In this document: one piece after another, positions 1 through 14,089 of the stretch
Position numbering within the stretch: position 1 is the first letter of the stretch
Layout of the letters: the number at the start of each line of letters is the position of its first letter
Assembly: GCA_038380795.1 (NCBI GenBank)
Contig: CM076260.1
Location: forward strand, 6,402,033-6,466,032
Direction of reading: 5' to 3'
Length of the DNA stretch: 64,000 nucleotides
Source of the DNA: Pyrocephalus nanus
Taxonomy: Eukaryota; Chordata; Aves; Passeriformes; Tyrannidae
Notes under the pieces: model-generated
Database searches by the model: none
What the model saw: only the letters and a program-made list of their open reading frames with translations
What the model was told of the DNA's origin: nothing
Program-made: the position numbers and the translations under genes

Positions 1-208
1 TGCTCTGGCTGTCACAGCTCTGCTCTTCCATCCGCTTTGCTTCCTTGGAGATGCTGTCAGATATGACTGCTGGTCTGGTAGCTCCGCAACCTGGCTTGAT
101 AAAAATGATTTTTTAGGAAAGAACAGCAATGTATGTGCTTAAAGTGACTAAAATCATCGTGACAGAAGTGGGTGAGTCAATCAGGTGAAATTCCTTGCTA
201 GTGGGTCT

Positions 209-225
209 GGGGGGGGGGGGGGGGG
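209..225 (+). repeat. Poly-G tract (G17)
   Basis: A run of 17 consecutive G. Such tracts are length-unstable and error-prone in sequencing, and can form G-quadruplexes. Confidence 0.95.
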
Positions 226-2140
226 TAGTGATTTCTAGCAGATGGTCCAACCTGTGATGGCCACCAGGGCACCTAAAAAGTGTCTCTGGTTCATGGTAGG
301 GGTTTAGCCTTTTTTACTGTTCCTTTTAAAGTGGGTGTTTGTGTTTTTTAAGCTGGTATCCTATATTTTGTTATGCAGTTAAATTTCATTCAGCTTTTTC
401 TTTTCTGACCCTTTTGCTTTCCATAGTGTTGCTTTTTTTCCTCTTCTCTGAATTGTGAATTTGCTAACCATCTAAAATTTTCCCAGCTCTCCGTGAAGGC
501 AATGCCTGAGCCTTTGCTGTCCCTTATCATGGACATGTGGTGATGAGAAAGTTTTCCCCAATGCTGTGCTGTCCCTGTGACGGTGGGAGCACAGCCCTGC
601 TGGAGCACTGCCTGTGGCTGTCCTGCTGCATTGGTAAAAGCAGGACTGAAGCACTGAAACTGCCTTTTCAGTCACCTCTTTTCCAGAGTGATCCCTTGCT
701 GTGTTAAATAACTGTTCCTTTTGCCCTGAATTACTGTGTTTCTTAGCATAAACTTCAGACTTCAGTTCATTTGAATAATATGACGCCAGCACAACTATTT
801 ATTTTCTCTGACTAATGCCAACAAATGTTTTTGAGTGGGATTGTGTTTTACTGCTCTAGCCCCATGCAGAATTGTCTTTCTTCATATAAAATCAGTGTGA
901 AATACTGCTTTGTCAGAAATCCTGAACAAAGACAACGATGAATTGTAGTTTTTTTCGAACAGAAATTTAAGACCTGCCACTGCCAGAGTCGTGCATCAGA
1001 CTGAAGGAGAAGTCACAGTATGTGTCTGTCTGCCAAATGAGTTAAATCTTTCCACTTTCGGGGTGATGTAGACTGGAGAGAATATAATATGAGGTCATTT
1101 AGAATATTAAGCTAACTTTTCTTAAAGGAATATGCATTGCCTACGCTTACGGTATTAGGCAGGATTGCTTTCAGCAGAATAAATTAGAATTAATATTTTG
1201 AATAATTGAAAAAAGTGAATAATTTTCCTTTAATTTCAGCAGTTTGTATAGTGCTGATCTGTGGTGTTACAGGTGAGAGCTGTAGTTGGAGCTCTCCACT
1301 TGGTGCTGAAGAGCTTTGTGATTGCAAACTGAGTTTACATTTGACATTATTGTAAAAGAAACTCAAACTAATTTTATCACTTTCACTGCTACGACTAGAT
1401 AAACCATTACTTTAAATTATTTAAATGGCTTAAGCTTACACTGTTTCTTAACAGTAAGTAAATCACCATAAACATGATACTTTTTGTCATTAGAGGGATA
1501 TGTAAATGGTTTTGGAATTAAGTCTTAGGTAGTCTCATTTATTTTTGCTTCTGCAGCAGCAGCAGAGTCTGAGATGCTGTGAATAGATTTTTGTGGATGG
1601 GAGTTACTAATGATTTTTACTTTAATGTTAAATAACAGTTCTGCCTGAGTTCCTGGCAACTTGCCTGACTTACCATTTAAAGAAGTCTCTTAAGTCATCA
1701 GTTTCTACCTCTTGGATAAAATTACTGAATGGTCAGCCTTAGTCAAATGTTTTGACTGTGTGTGTAGTTTGATCTTTATAAGCTGGCACTGAAGTAAAGT
1801 CTCTCCCTTCGCTTATCTCTGTCTAGTGAGCATTGTCCTCTTCCCTTCCTTTTACAAACCAGATCATACAAAACTTTCCTGTCTTCCTGAATTAGCTTTC
1901 AGCCAAGCTGGCTCTCTAGCACTGAGACCAAACTCATGGTGGCAAAAGGAGTGAATGGAAGCAGGAGGAGGATGTGGATGCTACTTATAGTGGTGTCAGC
2001 TGCAGCAGTTACAGCAGCTGACAGAGTTGTGCCTGGTAGAGATTTTTGTCTTCTCATTTTAGTTCTTCAGTTCAGTTGTGGATTTATTGGTAACATACCA
2101 GTATACCTTAATTCCCCTTAGTTTGGGATTTAGTTCCACT

Positions 2141-2155
2141 CCCCCCCCCCGCCCC
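2141..2155 (+). repeat. Poly-C tract (C10-G-C4)
   Basis: Ten C, one G and four C in a row. A simple low-complexity tract with no other signal nearby. Confidence 0.9.
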
Positions 2156-5100
2156 GGTTGCATTGTTGTTTCCCTTTTCAGGAAAAATATGAAAAGCAAA
2201 CTTCTCAGAATGGTTCAACTTATTTCCATTCAGTTCATCTTTGGGACTGGGGGATAAAATCTCCATCTTTGTTGCTTGAAGAAATAAATCCACAATTTTT
2301 CATCAAGTAAAGGAGAATCACATTGCTTGACTCTGAACTTGTATCTTGAGTTATGAATGGATTTGTTTTAAGGCTGCTTTGAGTGTAATGTCCCTTCTCC
2401 TGAAGTCTTCCTGGGGGTGCAATTTCAGGCTGTGCTTCAGAGATAACTTCAGGCTGCTGCCACAGAGGGCCAGAACTGTACCTGCCTCTCTCCAGCTTGC
2501 CATGGCTCTGGTGGCTGTGAACGATGAGCTGGTGTGGAAGAAACTCCTGAGCAAGGTTTGCCATCCTATCAGCTGAATGGCCTCACTTTGCCTGCGCAGT
2601 TTGTGAGCTCCTGGGCAAGAGAGTGGATGGGACTGCAATTCAGGAGCCAGGGAATGGACAGTTTCTCCTTTTCCATTTTAATCTTCACTTACTTTGCACT
2701 AGATCCACCCTGAAGTTTCATCAGTTTCTTCTGAGTGTCTGTGTTAATTGCTCTCAGGTGTTTGTGATCCAGCAAATGATTATCTCACATTTCTTTCTCT
2801 TCATTTTTAAAGTGTTTTTTTACCCTCCATCCATTTTGAGCCAGCCAAGTGTTCTTTTTAAACTGTGCCTCTAACTTTTTTTTTTTTTTTATTGATTTAA
2901 TAGTAACTTTATAGAGAAAATAGTTCCTAAACAGCTAGAATTTGTAATTGAGGTGCCTTTTGTATTTCTGTGGATTTTGGTCTTGGTTTTTCTCAGTAAT
3001 GTGTATGTTTGGAAAAGACAACTGAGCACAATATGTAAATATATGCCTCTGTCCTTCTATATCCTGGTTTTCTACAGTTGGGCTGGACTTCAATGTTCCT
3101 ATCACTTAAATGTTTTTATGGAGTTTGGCTTATTTAGTACTGTCGTAAACCAAAAAATGCAAGATTAACTAAAATAAACCTGCCTAAAACTTAAGGTAAA
3201 TCACATTGCTGTTTGCACTCTTCGTGACATCTGAATATTTCTGACAGAGAAGTTGTTAATTGCTAGTACAAACTGCCAGGAGAAATGCTAGATCCATCAG
3301 TTCTTGATATGGTCAGTCCCCATGACGATGCAGATATCAGTGTGTGTGTTCTTTAATCTTCCCTTTTGGCAGATTTAGTGATCATGTGTCCATGCAATGA
3401 GCTGGTTTAAGGCGCTGGCCAGAGTTGAATCCCAGGAGGAGAACCAGCTGTGTCTGATTTGGCAGCAAAGTGGACTGACACACCCTGGAGCAGCATAATT
3501 GTGAGACCAGCATAAGGGAACAGTGGTGTGGGAATGAGTTGGGAGAGACTGCAGGGTTATTCCTTCAGCCTCAGTGTTGGAGTCACTGTAAAACTGTTCT
3601 CTGTAAATGACTAAAGCCATCGTTCCTGAAAAGCAGAGTCATCTGTTTTGCTTCCGAAGTGGTTAACTGAAGAGCATTCTTTTGTTCAGAGTTTTTAGTA
3701 AGAGACTTAGCAAATTCAGCAGGATTTGCAAGTTCCCTGTGAGTGTCGATGGGGTTTCAGGTGACCATCTGACCGGTGGGGTCCATGGGTTATTTGTTTG
3801 AAACCTGTGTCCCAAACAACACTTTGTGTTCAGCTGAGTTTGTGCTGTCCTGGAGCCAGGTGAAATGAGATGCCGTTCTGCAAGGCAGGCAGTGGAAGTG
3901 CTGAGGTGAGCAAGGCTTTTGTAGGCACGAAGATAAAAGCAAATATGTTAATCCCATGGGTATGGTAGACAAGGAGACAGCAGATCCTTCTGAAAAGTGC
4001 AACCAACAGAATATTTGCTTCTTATTAAGCATAAATTATCATGAACTGTGCTGTTTTGCTCTGGAAAATCAAATGTGCTTTGTTTGCCGGTCCTGTGTGT
4101 TACTGAAAATACACCTTGTCCTTCAGCACGGGGAAGGAATGTTTGTGAAGTGGAAGATGATAGTGAAAAGCATTACATTAAAACATTCACATTATGAGAA
4201 CTGTAAGTATAAGAAGAACTGCTTTTACTGCCTACCAATATCTGGGTAAGGATGTGGTGCAAGGAAGTAGAGGAATTGGAAATTGTCTTGGTTGACACCC
4301 TTAGCAGCTTTAGGAGAGCTCAAAGGCATTTCTTGTAGCCCTGAGTGCTCTAGGATTGTCTGTGAATTACCTGTGTGGTGGTTGTCAACTAAAAGCACAA
4401 TTAAGAGTGTATAAAATTGCTTCCTCTAATTTTCATGTGTTCATCATCTTATTAGATGCTTATTTTGGGGGAAGAGAGTTTGCTCTTTCAATCTTAATTT
4501 TTCATTCTTCCTAAGAGAGAATTATAGGATACATAGATGGATTGTAATGTAAATGGCTTCTAATATGTAGGTTGTACAAGAAAACTTGCCCTGTAGACAG
4601 CCAGTAGGAGAAAGCTGGCTGGGTGAATACAAGATGAAATAAAGCTGTTTATGAAACAGGAGATGTGCTGTCAGTAGAATAAGACACAGCCTTCCATCTC
4701 TGTGCAGCAAGGAGACTGTGCTGATTTCCTATCAAGACAGAGTTGCTGTTCAGTGCTCTGTGATGCTTCTGCCGTTCTGAGCAGCAACAGAAGTGGTAAA
4801 TCCTGACCTTGGTTTTTAAAGAAGCTGAGGTCATACTGCTGATATTTTCCTCTCTTTGATTTTTTTTTTTTTTCTTTTGTGTGTGTGTAGGTGGGTCACC
4901 AGGGTTTTGCCTGTAGTTGTGAAACCTGTGGGAACAGGTTTTCAAGGGGATTTCCTCTGGTTCCAAATTCCAAGCTAGTCCTTCAAGTGAATGTGTTGAG
5001 AACAGTGGAGGTGAGAATTAGCTTTCTATGAACTTGCTTTGGGTGCTTTGTGTCCTGACCTCAGCAACTGGTATCCCTTGCCCCAGACAGCTTTTCATAA

Positions 5101-5639
5101 CCTCTTGTAAGTCCTCTGCTCCCTCCTCAAATTCTTCAAATACCGATCCTCCTGTTACTATCAATTAGCTCTGCAATGCACACACCACATGCTGGAGCTG
5201 CTTCCAAGCTGCATATTTGGTGAGTAGCCAGCCATCAGGTTAAAAGACCAAGAGTGTTGGGGCAGTCCTGAAGTCTTTTCCTCGGGAAGGACTGAGGTTT
5301 GGGTGGTTCAGTGCTGACTCTGGAAAAAAAAAAAAAATTGTACAGATCTTATTTTTGAGATGCTGCTCTTCTGGTGTGTTTCAGCCAAACGTGTGTACAG
5401 GGAGAGAATTGGGAGGGAAGCAAGAGGACAGCCAGATAGGGATGATCGTGTAACCCTGGTTTCTTCAAGTGTTCAAGGTTATGATCAGGTACTAAAAAAC
5501 CTCCCAGTCAACGAGGTGGGGGGTGATGGACATGCTGCACTAATATTGGAAGGATTGGTCAACAGGAACCTTGTGTTATTCCTAAAAGGCCAACGCATGG
5601 TCTGGCATTTAGGGATGAACTACCTTACTGTCTGCCAGG

Positions 5640-6090
5640 TGGCCTGAGCAGGATAGTAGCCAGCAAGTCATGGAGAGTGGTTGTACTCTCAGGACTAGAA
5701 TACTGTGTCCAGTTTTGCTCCTCCCTCCCCTCAAATGCAGAGGGAATGCCACCAAACTGGAGAGCTGAGAGTGGTCAGGAGGGTGGTGCATGTGGTGTGC
5801 AAGGAGTTGGCATAGCCTGGAGAAGGGAATGATGTACTCTCCTTGGAGACACAGTGAAAAGTTGTAATTCAGTGGCTGCAAATGAGGACAATGGTAACTC
5901 CTGGTGAATATAGTGTGGAGAAATCATTATTAGAATTGAGTATCAGAAAAGGTGCCCAGGGTGGCTATTTTATCTTCATCCTTTCAAGATTTTTAAAATT
6001 TAGCTGGACAATCTCTTGAGCAACCTGGTTTGACTTTGAGAGTAACCTTGCTCTGGACAGATTAGAATAAATAACCTCCTTTCAAACTTT
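5640..6090 (+). mobile_element. CR1 LINE 3' fragment, old and degraded
   Basis: The stretch around 5699-5725 (ctgtgtccagttttg) matches the CR1 reverse-transcriptase 3' region coding EYCVQF. It is followed by eroded versions of the usual downstream segments (gagaagg, gcccagggtggc, gagcaacctggtttgac). Many stops and indels make it a dead copy. It has no clear tail and sits in sense orientation to CD2AP. Borders are approximate. Confidence 0.7.
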
Positions 6091-7061
6091 GTTTTCCAGT
6101 GATTGGATGCACTGCAGGCTATGCAGGTTGAAGTCATGATCTTAATAAAAATTGTTTAAATAAAAATCATTTAAATCCTTCTAAGTCCGTGTTACAAGTG
6201 GGTATTTAAAGAATTGATCTCTGAACTCTTAGAACATGATTGAGCTAATGAAATGATTTTATCTTCTTTAAAACTATCTGACTGAGGTTTTAGGGTGCTC
6301 TTGAGCATTTGCTGTTTTGACTGGCTTTTGTAAGAATCCGTTGCATAAGGATTTCTTTCTGTGCTTTTCAATCCAACACTTCAGTTGATTGTATTGATTA
6401 AAATGTCCACACTAAAAAGTTAATTAACTTTATTAATGCCACAATTATTATGGACTGTCCTGACAGCATGGAGTCAGATAGGAACATTTGTCCCTGTTTT
6501 AATGCTAAGCATATTTTGTGGTTTTTGCAAGATCCCAATCTGGGACCTTTCAGACTCTTGCATCATGTCTGTTTTCAGAGATGAAGGGAACACTTTGTGC
6601 ATGCTCCGAATGATGCTTTTAAGTTTCCATAAATTTATTTCAAAGCCAGATTCTTGCCTTGTTTGCACAAGCACTAATTGTCATTCAGAATTAGGTATAT
6701 GCCAAATTGTAGGCTGTCTGTCAAAGCATTTCTGCATTTTTGCAGAGCGTGAAAGGAGTTTTCTTTTGGTTTAAACCCAGAAGGCTCTTGGAGACTTTCT
6801 TGTTTTTGTAACTCATGAGTTTATAACCTGGAGCTATGATCATGATGTCCTTTTTGGCTAGGAGAATCCTGAGAAAAATCTACAGGAGGAGCTGAAGCTT
6901 TTGTAGAAACATAGGGTTCTGATACTGTAGGGAGGAAACTTTTATAAAATTCAAATACTTTTTTTTTTCCTTTTTTTTTTTTTTTCTTTTTGGGAGGGGG
7001 AATGACTTTGTAGAAAAAATCTATAAGCAACAGAGTCTTCAGCTTCAAATGGTGTGGTGCT

Positions 7062-7090
7062 GTTTTTTTTTTTGTTTGTTTGTTTGTTTT
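7062..7090 (+). repeat. T-run followed by (TTTG)n microsatellite
   Basis: A run of T followed by four to five TTTG units. Confidence 0.85.
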
Positions 7091-9078
7091 AAGCTCATTA
7101 TCTAGTGGAGGCTTTAAGGGAAAAACTATAAATATGTTGACCCTGTGGTACTTTCACTGCTTATTTGGTGCTTTGGATTTGAGCTAAATCTAAATACAGT
7201 ATGATCCTTTTGTTCTTCAGAGGTTTTTTGGCATGGCTTTGTTTTAGCAGCTTTTGTAATTTGGTGTTTTGTGACTCACCTTGAATGTTTTGCCAAGTAG
7301 ATGTTATAAAATTAACTTCGGGGAAAGAACAGAGGAAGAGGCGTAAATCTATATATGGAACAGTGTCTGAGTCATAACTTCAGAAAATGTGGTGTGTTTT
7401 TCTTAGGGTGCAGTCCCCTGTGCTCTCTAAGATCCCTGGTTTTCCCTGCGTGGTGAATTAGTAGCATTCTTTCCCCTTCTGCTTGTAAAGAGTTTTGCTT
7501 CCTTTCCTGCATGTGTCACCTCTCATTTCCAGGCTGGTTTCTTGTGGTGAGCTCAGTTCAGACTGTGAGAAATAACAAGTAGTACAAACCACCTCTTTCT
7601 GCTTAACATCACTTCCCAGGCAAAACATTTTGACCTCTTTTGTCCTTATAAATCAGTAGTAGTATCAAATAAATAGTGGGTGGTAGAGATTTTATTCTAA
7701 TACTTCCCATTTCATGTCTTCTGCTGTGAAGGGAGGAGCCTGGCAGTTCCCACTCATACAAGTGAAGGACTGAATCAAATCCACAGTTGTAATATTTTTT
7801 AAGTTTGTGACTGAGTTTAAGACAAATATTTCTGATAACATGTCCTCCTTCTGTAGGAAACATGATGGATGAGTCTTCTAGAGTTGATTTAATAAACCTG
7901 CAGTGAGGAGTATATCCCTAAAATGCTTTTTTTCCTAGCTGGCTGATAATGGTGGCATATCATCTGCAGGGTGCCATTGTGGAATTTTGAGGGTATGTGT
8001 GGAGATGAGTTGCTTTAGCCAAGTGAAAATTGACAAACGTTTAATTTTCAGTTGTGTTCTGTCACACACAATGTTAGGCACTGTAATGCGCTCCAGAAAA
8101 TTACAGGAGCCTGGAGCAGGAAAATGAGGCCTATGTGGTTTGCATCTCTCAGGCCAGGCTGCAGGGCAGGGTTTCTGCTGGGCTGTTTAGTTTCATTCTC
8201 AAAGTATCCTGCTAATTGTACCTGAGCCAGCGCGAGAAGCTGCCGTTTGAGATGGTTGCTGTTAAACTACAACGAGTTTCTCATTAGTTGAAATAATTTG
8301 GGGGGAAGAGCATACATTTTAAACTGTTTTCAGTTGTTCATTGTCCTAATTATTTCAGCCTTACTGGGCTGTAAAATTCAACATGAACTTTTTATTAAAA
8401 ATGCGTGGTGAGTCATTTCTTGGAGAATGCACCATTGCCTTACTCAATCTAGAAGTGCCAGGCGGATCCAGGGCAGCTTCCAGATGTGCTGACAGAACCA
8501 AGTCTCCTGGCTTTTTAGACTGTCTCAAGGGTAGACTGCTATTTTTGTTTTTGTTTCCCTTTTTTTAGCCAAACTATGTATGTAGAGGGATTGTTGCTTT
8601 AAGCAGAAAATGTTTGTGCTAGAATGGGATAATGCAGCATAGAGCAAGTTAGAGAAAGACTAAGGAAAAACAGCAGTCACTGCAGGATGGACAGAAAAAA
8701 CCTTAACTTTACACAAGTTGCCTTATCCCAGTCTTTTGACGGCACTTGGAGCTGGCTGGGGATTATATTGTCTAAGGGTTCGTGATTGGGATGTCAGTGG
8801 CACAGCAGCAAGAAGCTATTTTTGAGACTTTTGGTGGCTGAAATTAATCTTAGTTTGGCCAACTTCTGCAGACTTCCCTGTCAGCTCTAAACATAAAATC
8901 AAAAGTGTAAGAAACTCCAGGGAGGGATCTGAGAGATCTTGTGGATCACAAGAAATCTGTGAAAGTCATAGGGATGTTTCTGAAAGAGAATATGCTAAAG
9001 CCAGTTACCAATACATTCATTTGTTTGTGTGGTCTATTTAACACATAGGTAAAATATCATTAAAAGATTTTTGTGCCT

Positions 9079-9395
9079 GAATCACAAAATGGTTTCAGTT
9101 GGAAGGGACCTTTAAAGATCATCCAATCCAACCCCCTGCCATGGGCAGGGACACCTTCCATAGACCAGATTGCTCAAAGTCCTATCCAGCCTGTCCTGAG
9201 ACATCCACAGCTTCTCTGGGCAACCTGTGCCAGTGTCTCACAGCCCTCGCACTGAAGAATTTCTTGCTTATGTCCAATCTAAATCTCCCCTCTTTCAGTT
9301 TAAAACCAGTGCCCCTTGTCCTGTCACAACAGACCTTGGGAAAAAGTCTTTCCATCTCTCTTACAAGCCCCCTTTATGTACTGGAAGGATGAAAT
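9079..9395 (-). mobile_element. CR1 LINE 3' end, antisense to CD2AP
   Basis: Read on the minus strand this is the familiar avian CR1 tail. The + strand begins aatcacaaaatgg..ttggaagggacc and continues through the inverted gatcatccaatccaac and ccatgggcagggacacc segments. The 3' end is at the left (9079) and the 5' truncation near 9395. It is better preserved than the 5.6-kb copy but has no long open frame. Confidence 0.93.
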
Positions 9396-11803
9396 AAGCT
9401 CTCGGTTGTCATTAGAAAGATAAAATGTGGTGTGATCCCATACTTCAGGAAAATAATACAACTAGCTTTTATTCCAGGTTCTTCCTTCCCCTCTTCCAAT
9501 AGTAATTTTTTTCCTTTGGAGGGCACAGTGTTTAATCAAAATAGGAAGCTTAACAGTAGCTGGGTTGCTGATGCTGGAGTTTGGGGAAACAAAGGCCCAA
9601 ATGAGATACTGGATATTGTGAGACTTTAACAAGATGTTTTGAAGTTGTTTTGTTGCCTTTTTGTGGCTTGGTTGTCATTGTTGATTTTCTCTGTGGTCTG
9701 TATTTATTCTGACTTCATTTTTTTTTTTCCTAAAAGCCTTCTTTACAGCACTGGATGCAAAATGTAAGCACTGGAGAGTACTTCTTAAGTTTTTACCAGA
9801 TCTTGTAAACCATCACACATGTCCAACACCTTTTTGGTAGTTACTTGTGATAGAAAGATACTGTATTCCAGAAAAATGATACATTAAATTCCCTTCTAAA
9901 AGAGGGTGCCCCAGCACAGCTCTGTGGATGTTGGCTCAGGTGGGGATGGTGCTCTGACCGCTCAGCTCTTGTGTTGGGGAAGTGGGAAGCTGCTTGTTGG
10001 GAATTTGGCCTGACCTGCAGTCGTGGTGGCTGATTGCCATCACTCATCTAATGTTGCTTCAAACTGCTGAGCCTTCTGAGGTGTGGGGTGTGTGTTGAGG
10101 TGACTGTGAAGGCTCATACTCACTTCATCATGAAGTTGCTTCAAACAGCAAATCCTGTTGGCATCCAAACTGAGTCCCCACTGGGTGACAGCAGGGTGTT
10201 TGTGGTGCTTCCAGAAACTGGGTGGACACAGCTGAGCTGGTTTTGTGTAGAATCAGCTTGGGTCCAACACTGTATTTGTATGTATTGGAGGCATCTTTAG
10301 TGCTTGAAAGGATTGTTTGTTTGCCCAGCAACCAGAACTAATAAATTGTACAGATTTAGGTTCTCTGTCTTTGAAATAATCTACAACTGAAATAATCAGC
10401 TTACAGCAAATTGGGAATTAATTGTGTACGCATGAAAGAAAATGTACACAGAATGGCATGAAAACATTGCAGTTCCATTGGCATTAGGTATTATTATAAA
10501 CTAATTAGAGAATTCTGATGGCTCAAGGCACTTTGCTTAAAACAAGACCGTAAGTCAATATTTGAATAAATGAGGTCAGCATTTTCTCAAACTGCAGAGA
10601 ACCTCCTCTGCCACATCCCTTCCTTGTGGCAGCAGAGTTTGCTTGGATGGCACAAGGGATCAAAGCTTCAGGAGCAGGAAGCAGAGTGGCTGCTTTGGTA
10701 CAGAGCTATTTATCAGGACTGAAGCTGGCACGACTGGTGTGGCTCACTTGGGAGGAGGCACAGGTAGAAATGGCTCTGCTGTGTGTCACTGCCATTCCTG
10801 AGGCCTCACAGGAGGCACCTGACCTCTTTTTAAGCTGCCATGAAGGTAAAACATCTTACTTGTGATGCTTAATGCTTTCAGTAGTCCTTGTGGTGCAACT
10901 GTTACCAAGTCTTCCACATTGAACACAAATGTGATGGCTCTGCATGGCTCAGCTCAGGGATCTGTCTGCTCTTCTATATGGTGTGACTCAAAACCACTGA
11001 CTTACTGAAGGCTGTGCTGTAAAATATGTGTAGAATTCGTGATCTTCATTAGTTAACTGTACTCGTTCCTTGTTCAGTTTTGTAACAGCTTGGAACTGCA
11101 ACCCTGCCATCAGTTGACAGGAATCCAGTGGCCTTGCATTGTTTATGCATTGTGTTAGGACGTGGTTTCATGACAGATTTTGGCTGTGTGCAAAGCAGCA
11201 AATGGTGAGGAGCAAGATGAGTGGATCCATAGGGGGAGTTTCAGGTGTGAGGGACCTGATGTTTGTATTGCAAGTTTTGGACATTTTTATATCATTGTAG
11301 TTGTAGTCTTGCCCCATGGGTGTAATGCCTCTTAAAGATTAACACACATTAGGAGTATTCTTGGGCTTAGTTTCAGTGGGGAAAAAAAAAATCCAGAGAT
11401 TACTTACTATGAGACCGCTCCCCACTGAACTGAAGCACCGTAAATGAGGTGATTTGGACCTTCAGGAGCAATGTGCTCCCCATCTGTGCTGTAACAGTGA
11501 TGTAGATGTGGGTCTAAGTTGGGTTTGAAACAGTCCTGTGCCTCTGACCCTGCAGTGAGACATCTTAGGGACATAAAGAAGGTTGGCACTAAATGGTTTT
11601 CTCTCAGGCTGTTTTCTTTATCTGATTCACCAGTAGTATAAATAACTACTGATCTTAAATGCAGAGCTGGGGGAAGGGACCATGCGAATGCACACAGAAG
11701 AGGTTATGGTATCACAGCATTCTCGGGCTAAGATGTCTTGGAAATACAGCTTTGGGTTTCCTTCTCTCTGTTGGTGATGTAGCTTTACTGGGTACATTGA
11801 GAA

Positions 11804-11903
11804 GGAAAGCAGGAAATGCTTTATGTTTCCATCTGAAGGAAAGCAGGAAATGCTTTATGTTTCCATCTGAAGGAAAGCAGGAAATGCTTTATGTTTCCAT
11901 CTG
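11804..11903 (+). repeat. 34-bp minisatellite, 2.9 perfect copies
   Basis: The unit starts ggaaagcaggaaatgcttta and repeats at 11804, 11838 and 11872 with no mismatch. The third copy lacks its last three bases. Identity of the copies suggests a recent or actively homogenised duplication. The 34-base period shifts frame at each copy, so it is not coding. Confidence 0.97.
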
Positions 11904-14089
11904 TTCAAGGTTCAGTCCTCTGGCAGCTTCTCAGTTGGACATGGCTGTTTAGGTGTGGAAAGGGAAGGACCCTTTTGCTCATGACCAGTGCTCTGAGTTG
12001 TTTTCCCTATACTTAAAAATGTGAGGCTCTTCCCTACTCAGGTGGAGGAAGACCAAACCCACATCTGTACCCCAAAGGGACACTTTGATCTTTGGGGAAC
12101 TGGTTGTTATGGTCATTGTGTAAACAGGAGAGGGAATCACAGGAGCAGGTGCAGAGCGTGGAGGAAGGAGCAGTGGAGGCCATTGGCCAGGAGGGATTTG
12201 TCTTTGGTTGACAAACCCTGGTGCTCACCTTATGCCTGTGTTTTACAGGAGAGCTTTGATGACAAAGCTTGTGCAGTTTTAGGAGGAGAAACTAGAATTT
12301 TGAGGGCAATAGGGAGTCCACCAGGGCTCTTTATTTGAGCATATGGATTGTCATCAGTGACTCAGGTCAGGGTAACAGGGAATTATATGGTGTTGAAGTG
12401 GAAAGAAAACATTCTTATAACCACTACTTATGTTTACAATTCTAGAGGTGTTTTCATTGTTCAGCATTTAAACACCTGAACTACTTTTTCAATGTTAAGA
12501 GGTGTCTTAAGTGGCCAAACATATACTATGGTATTGCTGTTAAAACAGCTGGACTTCCTATAGCTCACAAATTGTAGGAATGCTTCTGTGGGAAAGCAGT
12601 TGGAAGGAGTACCTGATTTTGAAATAGTTCAGGAGAAAAGTATGATAGTTATAAATGCAAGATTTGTACCTTCTGTGGTCTTTTGTCTCTAGTGTAAACT
12701 TTGTCTGCTATGAAACAAAATACCTTTGTAACTGTGTGTATGTACTCATAGATAATAACAGAATTGTTATCCTGGTTTTATAGGACACTAAACTTCGAGG
12801 GTTTTCTGTGATAAATGTACAAGTGGAAACAACAGCAAATTTTAGGCATCTAGCAACTGTCTGTTATGATGAACTGGAAAAGCAAAAGCTCAGTTTCTAG
12901 TATAATTGCAGTTCTGCTGCCAAGGTGCTTCTGGAGGCTGCACAACTTTCCAGGGTTCACGTTCCAATAACTAACTTTACATCTGAACTGACCTAAAACC
13001 TGCCTGAAGAGACCTTTATGGAACAAGGCAGCAACTCTTGCTGCTTCATGTTGGACTCTGTCCCTCCAGGTCTGCAGCAAGTTTCAGCAAGGCTTCCCAG
13101 TATCCGCAAGGATTTCTTTTTTTTTTTAAATTTTATAAACTATTAAAATCTAGATTCTGACAGTATTGTAATACCTTAGACAAAGTACCAAGAATATGAA
13201 GTTGTTGTCTTTGCTGGGTGAGTGTCTGACATGTGGTTATTTCTGTTGAAGACACAGGCACGCTAGAATTTTGGTATATTTACCACTCTTTTCCTTGGTT
13301 TATTTATTGATTTTTCTGTTTTAGGGCTCCCAGAGGGCCTTAAATACCTATAATAGCCAACTTCAGAAAGACTCTGAGTAGCTGAAGACTTCCTTTGTTT
13401 AAAATCAGTGAAGATCGGTGTTATGACTGTGCTTGTTGGGAGACTTGCTTCTGCCTTGGCACTGGGATGTGGTTGGCAGAAGAGCCAGTTGTGTAAGTTT
13501 TGGAGAAGTGGAGAGTCCACCTGTGCCAGCAGTGACTGAATGCCTCGAGCAGGCAGTGTCGCTGTGCTGGCTGGCAGTGGGAGCTGTTTTGTCAGAGGCA
13601 CTGGGGTTGGATAAGACACTTTTCATCTTTGCTGTGGGGAATAATGTGGTCTGTAGTTGTTGACTGGGCTGACTGGCTTTGATATGTTTGGTCTGTTTTA
13701 TTTCCTTACTGAGGTTGTCATCTCACTGGAAACTGGGAGCTGAGCAGACTGCTCCCAAAAGTTTGCTACAACCACCTTCCCCCAGAGATATCCAGTCAAT
13801 ATTTTTTTCCTTAGCTGTGTTGATTTAATCAATCCCTTGCCCCTGAAAATGGGTCAGAACCTTCAAAAAGCACCATGTGGGAGGCTCCTTAATTGTGTTG
13901 GAAAGCTGTCATGGCTGGATGACAGAATGTGTTTATATGTGTTTAAGTGGAACTTGTGTGGTTTGTTTGTTCCACGGCCTCTTGTGCTTTCATTGGGCAC
14001 TGCTCAGTCTTTTCCACACCCAGATCAGTAAGATTTCCCTGAGCTTTCTTCCAGCTCTTTCAGCTGGGCCTTGTATGAAGATACTCCAG

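Noticed and set aside
1936..2121. 61-codon frame with a signal-peptide-like hydrophobic start
   Set aside because: Too short, no continuation or donor that makes sense, and no recognised family; not CD2AP exon 1.
9099..9392. 97-codon + strand open frame
   Set aside because: It is wholly inside an inverted CR1 3' end.
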